From contig JAJYDR010000110.1 of NCBI GenBank assembly GCA_021777285.1, forward strand, positions 1 through 7,713: 7,713 bases of DNA, in the 5' to 3' direction. This document shows, piece after piece, positions 1 through 5,083 of the stretch (its first letter is position 1; each line of letters starts with the position of its first letter). Below the pieces are notes generated by a model. It had not been told where the DNA came from and searched no databases. It saw nothing but the letters and a program-made list of their open reading frames with translations. Source of the DNA: Actinomycetes bacterium. Lineage in GTDB: Bacteria; Actinomycetota; Acidimicrobiia; Acidimicrobiales; RAAP-2. A program made the translations under genes and the position numbers.

Positions 1-132
1 TGGGTCATCGACGAGGCCGACGCCCAGCATGAGGCGGCCCTGCGCGAGCGCGGCTATGACGTTCGCGTCACCACCACGGTCATGGGCCGCGCCGACCACG
101 ACGCGGCACTCGCCTCGGCGGTGCTGTCGTGA
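1..132 (+). CDS. cofD: CofD/FbiA, phosphoenolpyruvyl/2-phospho-lactate transferase, C-terminal fragment
   Basis: Only the last 43 codons are in the window; the gene enters from the left and stops at TGA 130-132. The family transfers a phospholactyl or enolpyruvyl-phosphate group from the LPPG/EPPG guanosine donor to the deazaflavin Fo, giving (dehydro-)F420-0 in the cytosol. The fragment opens with WVIDEADA and ends with a VTTTVM segment and a short Ala-rich helix, as in the CofD C-terminus (an Asp-rich strand, then a 'V..T.M' strand). The strongest support is context: its stop overlaps the GTG start of cofE in a GTGA junction, so the two are translationally coupled as in fbiA-fbiB. The catalytic part lies outside the window, so whether the donor is lactate- or PEP-derived cannot be judged. 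In actinobacteria the PEP-derived route is expected. Confidence 0.82.
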   Translation, partial: WVIDEADAQHEAALRERGYDVRVTTTVMGRADHDAALASAVLS

Positions 133-836
133 GCCTGCTCGTCACCCCCATCGTGCTGCGCGGCGCGGTGACGCGCGACAGTGACATCGCGACGCTCCTA
201 CTCGCGGCGATGGACGAACAGGGCGAATCCGTGATCGACGGCGACGTGATCGTTGTCACGAGCAAGGTCGTCGCCAAGGCGGAGGGACGCGTCGTGGCCT
301 TCGACGGCACCGACGAGGCGAAGTTCGCCCTGATCGAGGCCGAGTCCCGGCGAATCCTGCGTCGACGCGGCACCCTGCGGATCACCGAGACGCGCCACGG
401 CTTCGTCAACGCCAACGCCGGCGTCGACCTCTCGAACACCGAGCCGGGCACCGCCGTCCTGCTCCCGACGGACCCGGACCGGTCCGCTCGACGCCTGCGA
501 GCCACGCTGCGCCGGCGGCGAGGCGTCGACGTCGGGGTCGTCATCACCGACACCTTCGGTCGCGCGTGGCGCCACGGCGTCACCGACGTGGCCATCGGCG
601 CGGCCGGCCTGCGGGCCGTGCTCGACCTGCGCGGGACCGTCGACGCGACGGGGCGCACCCTCGAGGCGACCGAGGTCGCGATCGCCGACGAGATCGCCGG
701 AGCGGCGAACCTCGTGCTCGGCAAGGCCGCCGGCACGCCGTTCGCACGGCTGCGCGGGCTCGATCCGACCTACTTCGGCGACGGTTCGGTCGCGCGCGAC
801 ATTATCCGACCCGTGAACGGCGACCTATTTCGATAG
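129..836 (+). CDS. cofE: CofE, coenzyme F420-0:L-glutamate ligase (stand-alone, no nitroreductase domain)
   Basis: This 235-residue protein adds glutamates, using GTP, to F420-0 to build the polyglutamate tail of F420. The hallmark blocks are all present: VVTSKVVAKAEGR at residues 42-54, HGFVNANAGVDLSN at 90-103, ITDTFGRAWRHGVTD at 139-153 (metal and nucleotide site) and GKAAGTP at 198-204. The ending GDGSVARDIIRP is also typical. The length fits a single-domain ligase of about 230-250 residues. Mycobacterial FbiB instead carries a second, FMN-binding nitroreductase domain of roughly 200 residues, absent here because the gene stops at 836 and the opposite-strand manC-type gene follows 2 nt later. 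The GTG start at 129 is fixed by the 4-nt GTGA overlap with cofD. The reductase for dehydro-F420-0 must therefore be encoded elsewhere (inference). Confidence 0.95.
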   Translation: MSLLVTPIVLRGAVTRDSDIATLLLAAMDEQGESVIDGDVIVVTSKVVAKAEGRVVAFDGTDEAKFALIEAESRRILRRRGTLRITETRHGFVNANAGVDLSNTEPGTAVLLPTDPDRSARRLRATLRRRRGVDVGVVITDTFGRAWRHGVTDVAIGAAGLRAVLDLRGTVDATGRTLEATEVAIADEIAGAANLVLGKAAGTPFARLRGLDPTYFGDGSVARDIIRPVNGDLFR

Positions 837-848
837 GCTCAGACGCCG
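818..848. terminator. Hairpin between convergent cofE and manC-type genes
   Basis: A two-part inverted repeat spans both stop codons. The inner stem is CCTAT (824-828) and ATAGG (833-837) around a TTCG loop; the outer stem is CGGCG (818-822) and CGCCG (844-848), joined by a 1/6-nt internal loop. The convergent genes are only 2 bp apart, so any terminator has to lie inside coding sequence. The structure reads on both strands and could slow RNA polymerase from either side. No T-run follows it on either strand, so it is not a classical intrinsic terminator. Confidence 0.35.
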
Positions 849-1861
849 CCGAGACGCACGTCGCCGCTCAGGATGGAACCCGCCGCCACGTGCTCCTTGG
901 CCCCGACCACGCACGTCGGTCCGAGCTCGGCGTACTCGCCGATGACCGCATCGGGACCGATGATCGACCACCGCACGACGGCGCCGTCGCCGACGACGGC
1001 GCCGGGCAAGAGCACGGCGCGCTCGATGAACGCACCGGCACCGACCTGGCAGTCCTGGTCGACCACGGCGTTTCGCAGCGTCGCGGACTCGTCGACCCGA
1101 CTCATCGCGTGCGCCCAGGAGCCGTTCTGAATGGCCGGCACGTTGCGGCCGTCACGGCCGCGAAGGATGTCGACGTTGGCCTGCAGATAAGCGTGAGGCG
1201 TTCCGGTGTCGAGCCAGTAGGCGTGGTCGGCCATCGCGTAGAGCACGCCGTCCGCCGCGAGCGCGGGAAAGGTCTCTCGCTCCACGCTTACGCGCCCGGT
1301 GGGCGCGATACGGTCCAGGACCCCCGGCTCCATGACGTAGGTGCCGGCGTTGATGAGATTGGTGGGGGCCTCGTCGCGCGGCGGCTTCTCGACAAAGGCG
1401 AGGACGCGTCCGTCGGGCGCGGTAGGCACCACGCCGAACAGCGACGGGTCCACGACCGGATGCAGCGCGATCGAGGCCTCGGCGCCGTGCTCGCGGTGAA
1501 AGGCCAGCAGCGCCGTGAGGTCGAGGTCGGTGACGACGTCCCCGTTGACCACGATGAAGGTCTCGGTGATGCCGGCCTCGGTCGCGGCGAAGCGGATTGC
1601 CCCGGCGGTGTCGAGCGGCTCGGGCTCGACGGCGTAGGTGACCTTGATGCCGGCGATCACGTCGTCGGGGTACGCCTCTATGAATCGGTCGGGCATGTAA
1701 CCGAGCGAGAGCACGACATCGGTGACGCCGTGCCGGGCCAGGTTCTCAAGGGCGCATTCGATCATCGGCACGCCCACGAGCGGCAACATCTGCTTGGGCG
1801 TCTCGTAGGTCAGTGGGCGCAGCCGCGTCCCCATGCCGCCGACGAGGATGACGGCCTGCAA
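839..1861 (-). CDS. ManC-type mannose-1-phosphate guanylyltransferase (sugar-1-phosphate nucleotidyltransferase)
   Basis: This 340-residue cytosolic enzyme joins a sugar 1-phosphate to an NTP. The likely product is GDP-mannose, the donor for mannolipids, lipomannan and polyprenyl-phosphate-mannose. The nucleotide loop GGMGTRLRPL is at residues 8-17 with K23 in the PKQMLPL block, NGD with the metal Asp at 106-108, EKP at 158-160, NAGTYV from 171 and WLDTGTP with the second metal Asp near 218. From about 250 the sequence turns into hexapeptide-like repeats (left-handed beta helix). The VSVERETFPAL stretch (191-201) closely resembles the mycobacterial enzyme Rv3264c, which also lies next to fbiA-fbiB. 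The TTG start is chosen because the first internal Met would cut the nucleotide loop and because AAAGGGA lies 4 nt upstream. The sugar and base specificity is inferred from the homolog; glucose-1-phosphate is the main alternative. Confidence 0.88.
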   Translation of the reverse strand: MQAVILVGGMGTRLRPLTYETPKQMLPLVGVPMIECALENLARHGVTDVVLSLGYMPDRFIEAYPDDVIAGIKVTYAVEPEPLDTAGAIRFAATEAGITETFIVVNGDVVTDLDLTALLAFHREHGAEASIALHPVVDPSLFGVVPTAPDGRVLAFVEKPPRDEAPTNLINAGTYVMEPGVLDRIAPTGRVSVERETFPALAADGVLYAMADHAYWLDTGTPHAYLQANVDILRGRDGRNVPAIQNGSWAHAMSRVDESATLRNAVVDQDCQVGAGAFIERAVLLPGAVVGDGAVVRWSIIGPDAVIGEYAELGPTCVVGAKEHVAAGSILSGDVRLGGV

Positions 1862-1862
1862 G

Positions 1863-2666
1863 TTATCCCTTTGGTTTCGTCGTGGTCGTCACCGACGTCG
1901 ACGAGGTGGACGACTTCGTGGTCGTCGTGGTCACCGACGTGGACGACTTCGCCGTCGTGGTCGTGGCCGGGGCCAACGTGGTCGTCGTCGACGGGGTCAC
2001 CGCCGTCTGCACCATCGCCGTGACCGTGGACTTGGACGGAGCGGGCGGTGTGACACCGCTCGGCAGGAAGGCCATGGTCACGCGCAGGTACTGGGAGAAC
2101 TTGATCGTGCTCGGATCGGTCGTGACCGTCGGCTTCTTCTGGGCGAGCGATGACCAGTAGGCGTAGGAGACCTGGCCGACCTTGCCGGCATACTTGGTCT
2201 TGGGCGCGCAGGTGGCACCGTTCTTCAACGTTGTCGTGGCCTTGCCGTGGGGGTAGCTCAGCTCGGTCGAGGTGGCGAGCAGTCCCGTGTACTCACGCGT
2301 GAACTGGGCCAGGGTTGCGTTGTTGCCGGCGTCGGCCTTGGTCACTGGGCTCACCTTGATCACATTGTTCGACTCGAGGGTGAAACCGCCGGTCGTCGAG
2401 GGGTTCGGTGCCAGGGTGACCGGCGTCCCGCAGTCGTCGATCGAGAGCGCGGCGTACCACGTCGTGCCGATGGTCGGTGGCGTGGAGGGCGAACCGGCAC
2501 TCGGGTTCTGGTATTCGTAGCGGGCCAGTACCGTCGCTGCCAGCCCAAGCACCACGATGACGACGATCGCGCCGTAGAAGTTAGACGGCCTCGACTTCTT
2601 GTAGGACCGACCGCCACCCGACGATCCGACTCGGCTGACCCATTTTCCCGCTGCGCTCTTAGCCAC
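1863..2666 (-). CDS. Single-pass membrane protein with Thr/Ser-rich extracellular tail (function unknown)
   Basis: I do not know a function for this 267-residue protein. It has a basic N-terminus (KKSR at 23-26), one transmembrane helix at about 31-49, a globular part at about 60-205 and a low-complexity tail at 208-267 made mostly of Thr, Ser, Pro, Ala and Lys. The positive-inside rule puts the globular part and tail outside the cell. C79 and C153 could form a disulfide. The blocks TTWYAALSIDDCG (68-80) and ADAGNNATLAQF (111-122) resemble an actinobacterial family with a 'HWHAA...C...AGKNATLG' pattern, but here the His residues of that pattern are missing. The GTG start at 2666 has no Shine-Dalgarno sequence; a TAGCGT -10 box 7 nt upstream suggests a leaderless message. 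The stop is 1 nt before the guanylyltransferase start, so the two genes are probably coupled. Confidence 0.8.
   Translation of the reverse strand: MAKSAAGKWVSRVGSSGGGRSYKKSRPSNFYGAIVVIVVLGLAATVLARYEYQNPSAGSPSTPPTIGTTWYAALSIDDCGTPVTLAPNPSTTGGFTLESNNVIKVSPVTKADAGNNATLAQFTREYTGLLATSTELSYPHGKATTTLKNGATCAPKTKYAGKVGQVSYAYWSSLAQKKPTVTTDPSTIKFSQYLRVTMAFLPSGVTPPAPSKSTVTAMVQTAVTPSTTTTLAPATTTTAKSSTSVTTTTTKSSTSSTSVTTTTKPKG
1866..1872 (-). promoter_or_regulatory. Ribosome binding site that decides the TTG start of the guanylyltransferase
   Basis: AAAGGGA on the minus strand ends 4 nt before the TTG at 1861 and lies in the last codons of the membrane-protein gene (Lys-Gly-stop). Ribosomes finishing the upstream gene would stop almost on top of the next start, which argues for translational coupling of the pair. 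Confidence 0.6.
1884..1953 (-). repeat. Imperfect tandem repeat encoding the Thr/Ser tail
   Basis: Two degenerate copies of a 30-40 bp unit sit in the 3' end of the membrane-protein gene. On the plus strand GTCACCGACGT occurs at 1888-1898 and 1930-1940, and GTGGACGACTTCG at 1906-1918 and 1939-1951; the left copy carries about 9 extra bases between these words. The protein units are KSSTSVTTTTT-like. Such repeats change length by slippage, so the tail length may vary between strains. Confidence 0.6.
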
Positions 2667-2673
2667 GGGGGCA

Positions 2674-2679
2674 ACGCTA
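2674..2679 (-). promoter_or_regulatory. Candidate -10 box of a leaderless promoter for the membrane-protein gene
   Basis: TAGCGT on the minus strand fits the actinobacterial TAnnnT -10 pattern. It ends 7 nt before the GTG at 2666, so transcription would begin at or next to the start codon. The bases between are T, G and a run of C, with no Shine-Dalgarno sequence, which agrees with leaderless translation. I see no convincing -35 box. Read-through from the tRNA gene just upstream is the alternative. Confidence 0.4.
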
Positions 2680-2681
2680 CT

Positions 2682-2707
2682 AAAAAAGCGCGCACTGACC
2701 GAACGCG
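2682..2707 (-). terminator. Candidate intrinsic terminator of the tRNA gene
   Basis: Just after the tRNA 3' end the minus strand has CGCG(T), a 9-11 nt loop and (G)CGCG, then C and a run of six T (2687-2682). The stem is only 4-5 bp but GC-rich, and the T-run is the longest in the window. It would separate the tRNA transcript from the membrane-protein gene on the same strand. Confidence 0.45.
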
Positions 2708-2781
2708 TAGGGGCGGAGGGACTCGAACCCTCACTGGAGGCGGTTTAAGCGCCCTGCCTCTGCCAATTGGGCTACGCCCCC
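2708..2781 (-). tRNA. tRNA with UAA anticodon (nominal tRNA-Leu) but short variable loop
   Basis: A complete 74-nt cloverleaf can be folded. The acceptor is GGGGGCG (2781-2775) with CGCCCCT (2715-2709), whose first pair is a G·U. The D arm has a 3-bp stem GCC/GGC and an 11-nt loop carrying GG. The anticodon stem is GGGCG/CGCCT (2754-2750 with 2742-2738). The anticodon loop is CTTAAAC, so the anticodon is UAA (2747-2745), which reads UUA. The variable region is only CCAGT (2737-2733). The T arm is GAGGG-TTCGAGT-CCCTC. The discriminator is A73 (2708) and CCA is not encoded. By anticodon it is tRNA-Leu, but bacterial tRNA-Leu normally has a long class II variable arm. The 3-bp D stem and AATTGG loop are Leu-like; the variable loop is class I. 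The stems are intact, so it does not look like a decayed pseudogene. Its charging identity is open. Confidence 0.88.
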
Positions 2782-2798
2782 GCGCGGTCGTGCCTGAC

Positions 2799-2804
2799 AC
2801 CGTA
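2799..2804 (-). promoter_or_regulatory. Candidate -10 box of the tRNA promoter
   Basis: TACGGT on the minus strand fits TAnnnT and would start transcription about 10 nt before the mature tRNA 5' end. The expected -35 position (about 2822-2828) holds only a weak TTCTCG. Apart from this, I see nothing clear in 2805-2870 on either strand. Confidence 0.35.
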
Positions 2805-2881
2805 ACGCATCGGCGCCGCGCTCGAGAATCTCGTGGTTGTCCACTCGTGCACCGCACCGACCCCACGTCCATGGCCCGCGC

Positions 2882-2919
2882 CCATCTACCGACTCGCCGG
2901 GCTCCGACTCGGTAGATGG
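2882..2919. repeat. Perfect 11-bp inverted repeat upstream of the NlpC/P60 gene
   Basis: CCATCTACCGA (2882-2892) is repeated as its exact reverse complement TCGGTAGATGG (2909-2919) across a 16-nt spacer. The word CCGACTCG also occurs as a direct repeat at 2889-2896 and 2904-2911. The element ends 13 nt before the putative -35 box of the next gene, so it may be a repressor or activator site; as RNA it would be a strong hairpin. Its right arm shares GATGG with the next inverted repeat. Confidence 0.65.
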
Positions 2920-2945
2920 TTTGTGTGAGACCGTGACAAACCGTC
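2915..2945. promoter_or_regulatory. Second inverted repeat overlapping the -35 region (candidate operator)
   Basis: GATGGTTTGT (2915-2924) and ACAAACCGTC (2936-2945) are reverse complements except for one T/G position, around an 11-nt centre. The right arm overlaps the putative -35 box GTGACA at 2933-2938, so a bound protein would be expected to block or recruit polymerase. The centre contains GTGAGACCGTG, which only loosely recalls a CRP site and lacks the proper TCACA half, so I assign no regulator. Confidence 0.5.
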
Positions 2946-2960
2946 CACTCCCGTTAGGCT
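2933..2960 (+). promoter_or_regulatory. Leaderless promoter for the NlpC/P60 gene
   Basis: GTGACA (2933-2938) matches TTGACA at 5 of 6 positions and lies 16 nt before TAGGCT (2955-2960), which fits TAnnnT. The ATG at 2967 falls 7 nt after the -10 box, where transcription should begin, so the message would be leaderless. This supports ATG 2967 over the in-frame ATG at 3006. If a 5' leader exists instead, AGG at 2956-2958 could act as a weak Shine-Dalgarno. Confidence 0.5.
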
Positions 2961-2966
2961 GAAATA

Positions 2967-4145
2967 ATGAACCACGTGCGTCGTCGGGGCACGGCCCGTT
3001 CACTCATGACCCGATTTATCGCCGCGATGGCGGTCGTGGCGATGGTCACGACGGCGCTCCCCTTGAACTCGAGCGCACAGACGATCGCTCAAACCCGCGC
3101 CGAGATCGCCGCGCTGTCGGCGACCCTCGCCCAACAGCAGCGCACGAGCGAGTCCACCGCGAACGCCTACGACGCCGCGAAGGTCCAGTTCGCCACGATC
3201 ACGATCAACGTCAAACGGCTTGAGGGGCGCGAGACGATCAAGCGCGCAGCGATCGCGGCCACGTCACGCCAACTGGTGAGCGCGGTCGTGCGCGCCTACG
3301 TCTTCGCAGCGGCGATCGCCCAGACGATCTCGCTCTTCAACCAGCCGGTGACTTCGAGTGACGCGCGCACCGAGTACCAGAATCAGGCAATCGGCAACCT
3401 GACCAAGATCAGAACCCGCTTCCAGGACGAGAAGCGCTCACTCGACTCGACAATCGCCCAGCTGGCGGCCCAGCGGATCCAGGCCCACCAGCAAGAGAAC
3501 ACCATGCGCGACCTGCTCCAGCAGAACATCCGCAACGAGGCGTCGACCCAGGCCACGCTGACCGCGGTGACCCAGTCGCTGAAGAAGCAGATCATCGCCT
3601 ACGAGGTCCAAGTCGGCACGGCCGCCGCGAAGGTCCGCGACGTCGCCCAGGAGCAGGCCGCAGTCGCGGCGGCCTCGGCCGTCGGCGGCCAGAGCGCCGC
3701 GAACCTCGTGCTCGCCGCGATCCAAGCCGCGACACCGCCGATCTTCACCGGGGGCACCGCGGGCTCGGCCGCCGGGCGTGCGGCGCTCGCGGCCGCTGTC
3801 TCCCAGATCGGTGTGCCCTACGTCTGGGGCGGCGAGACCCCCGGTCAGGGCTTTGACTGCTCGGGACTCGTCCAGTGGGCGTGGGCACGCGCGGGCTTCC
3901 AGATCCCACGCACCACCGAGACCCAATGGCCGGCCCTGCGTCACATCCCGCTCAGTCAGCTCCAACCGGGTGACCTGCTCTTCTACTACAACCTCGACGG
4001 CGACCACCTGGTCGACCACGTCGTGATGTACGCGGGCAGCGGCCCGTGGGGCACGAACACCATCATCGCGGCCGCCAGTGCCGGCACGCGGATCAGCTAC
4101 GCGCCCATCTTCACGTTCGGACTCATCGGTGCCGCCCGACCCTAA
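2967..4145 (+). CDS. Exported NlpC/P60 peptidoglycan endopeptidase with coiled-coil N-terminal domain (RipA/CwlO type)
   Basis: This 392-residue hydrolase is predicted to cut stem peptides of peptidoglycan outside the membrane, usually between D-Glu and the diamino acid, in cell separation or growth. An N-terminal signal (RRR near the start, hydrophobic core at about 19-34, probable cleavage after a Ser-Ala-Gln region near 38) is followed by a long Ala/Gln-rich coiled coil at about 38-235, then a linker. The NlpC/P60 domain runs from about 268: GVPYVWGG, FDCSGLVQWAW with catalytic C298, and DHVVMYAG with catalytic H351. The third triad position, usually His, Glu or Asn, appears to be Ala368 in IIAAAS. 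The domain order is that of RipA/RipC and CwlO, whose coiled coil can occlude or regulate the active site (FtsEX-type control is known in the family). ATG 3006 is an alternative start. It shares its 3' end with the next gene. Confidence 0.93.
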   Translation: MNHVRRRGTARSLMTRFIAAMAVVAMVTTALPLNSSAQTIAQTRAEIAALSATLAQQQRTSESTANAYDAAKVQFATITINVKRLEGRETIKRAAIAATSRQLVSAVVRAYVFAAAIAQTISLFNQPVTSSDARTEYQNQAIGNLTKIRTRFQDEKRSLDSTIAQLAAQRIQAHQQENTMRDLLQQNIRNEASTQATLTAVTQSLKKQIIAYEVQVGTAAAKVRDVAQEQAAVAAASAVGGQSAANLVLAAIQAATPPIFTGGTAGSAAGRAALAAAVSQIGVPYVWGGETPGQGFDCSGLVQWAWARAGFQIPRTTETQWPALRHIPLSQLQPGDLLFYYNLDGDHLVDHVVMYAGSGPWGTNTIIAAASAGTRISYAPIFTFGLIGAARP

Positions 4146-5082
4146 CGACCCCGACATCGACATCACCGTCGTCGTGCCCGCGTTCAATGAGGCCCAACGA
4201 CTGCGCCGCGGGTTCGAACGACTCCGACCTTTTCTCAACGACCTCGACGTCGAGCGCACCGAGTTCGTGATCGTCGACGACGGTTCCACCGACGACACGG
4301 CTCGCGAGGCCCTCGCCGTCTACGGTGAGCTCCCCCATCGCCTCGTCGTCCAACAGCCGTCCAACCGGGGCAAGGGTGCGGCCGTGCGCCTCGGGGTCGC
4401 GGTGGCACGCGGCGAGCGCTTGCTCACGGTGGACGCCGACATGGCCATCGATCCGCACCACTACCGGGCGATGGTCGACGAGCTCGAACGCGCCGACTTC
4501 GTAGCCGGTTCGCGGGCCCACGACGGCCACCTGCGCTACGAGTCGCGCACGCGCACCCTGGCTGGCCGGGTGTTCAACCGACTCGTGCGCCACTACACCG
4601 GGGTCACCCTCGTGGACACCCAGTGCGGCGCCAAGGCGTTCCGTCGAGGGCCCGCCCGACTCCTCGGGCTGTTGGGCATGGTCGACGGGTTCGCCTACGA
4701 CGCGGAGTTCTTCCTGCTCGCGCGCCGACTCGGTCTCACGGTGCTCGCGCACCCGGTGACCTGGGAGGACGTCGGCGGATCCTCCGTACACCTGCGCTCG
4801 GCCCCCCTCGCGATGATCGCGGACTTGCGGGCGCTGCCGCGCACGCACCACGTGAACCCAGTCGTCGTCGCTGCCGCGGACGTGTCACCTGAGACCGTCG
4901 CGCGCGTCGCGCGCGCCGCGCGCGTCCAGGGACTCGTGATCGCCCGTAGCGCCGAGGACGCGCTGATCGTGCTGTCTCGCGACGACGCCATCGGCGCGAC
5001 GAGCATCGCCGCGGCCCTTGGGGGCGCCGTGCGCACCACCGACGTCGCAGGTCTCGTCGGGCGCGCTATCGAAGCGGTCTAG
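4129..5082 (+). CDS. Family 2 glycosyltransferase, polyprenyl/dolichyl-phosphate glycosyltransferase-like, with unusual C-terminal tail
   Basis: A 317-residue GT-A enzyme expected to move a sugar from an NDP-sugar, probably to a polyprenyl phosphate at the inner face of the membrane. Motifs: VVVPAFNEA (14-22), VIVDDGSTDDT (47-57), NRGKGAAVRLG (79-89), the DxD motif VDADMA (101-106), TQCGAKAFRR (164-172), GFAYDAEFF (186-194) and VTWEDVGGSSVHL (209-221). These resemble Alg5/DPM1-like enzymes. It has no membrane helices. After about residue 244 an extra tail of some 74 residues, rich in Ala and Val with alternating short strands and helices, replaces the usual end; I do not recognise it. GTG 4129 is chosen because GGA lies 7 nt upstream and the catalytic domain begins 13 residues later; it overlaps the hydrolase gene by 17 nt. 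A GTG at 4078 is possible but adds a low-complexity extension. Co-transcription with the hydrolase suggests a cell-envelope role. Confidence 0.88.
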   Translation: MPPDPNDPDIDITVVVPAFNEAQRLRRGFERLRPFLNDLDVERTEFVIVDDGSTDDTAREALAVYGELPHRLVVQQPSNRGKGAAVRLGVAVARGERLLTVDADMAIDPHHYRAMVDELERADFVAGSRAHDGHLRYESRTRTLAGRVFNRLVRHYTGVTLVDTQCGAKAFRRGPARLLGLLGMVDGFAYDAEFFLLARRLGLTVLAHPVTWEDVGGSSVHLRSAPLAMIADLRALPRTHHVNPVVVAAADVSPETVARVARAARVQGLVIARSAEDALIVLSRDDAIGATSIAAALGGAVRTTDVAGLVGRAIEAV

Positions 5083-5083
5083 G

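Noticed and set aside
566..2023. A 485-codon open frame on the plus strand running from cofE across the guanylyltransferase gene
   Set aside because: It is extremely rich in Arg, His, Asp and Gly, has no recognisable motif and lies antisense to a gene with clear motifs. Long antisense frames are expected at this GC content.
2823..2833. Small palindrome CGAGAATCTCG near the tRNA promoter
   Set aside because: Five-base arms around one base; too short to separate from chance without comparative data.
2871..2915. A 14-codon frame with ATG at 2871 upstream of the hydrolase gene (possible leader peptide)
   Set aside because: No ribosome binding site, and it coincides with the palindrome, whose repeats explain its PTR-rich content.
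2923..2938. Possible CRP/cAMP receptor site TGTGA...TGACA before the hydrolase gene
   Set aside because: The right half is TGACA rather than TCACA and the spacing is 5 instead of 6, so the match is poor.
2786..2966. Possible ydaO-type c-di-AMP riboswitch, which often precedes actinobacterial cell-wall hydrolase genes
   Set aside because: None of the conserved ydaO segments can be seen, and the likely promoter leaves no room for an RNA leader.
3438..4298. A 286-codon open frame on the minus strand opposite the NlpC/P60 gene
   Set aside because: Gly/Arg/Asp-rich composition without motifs; the opposite strand carries a well-supported gene.
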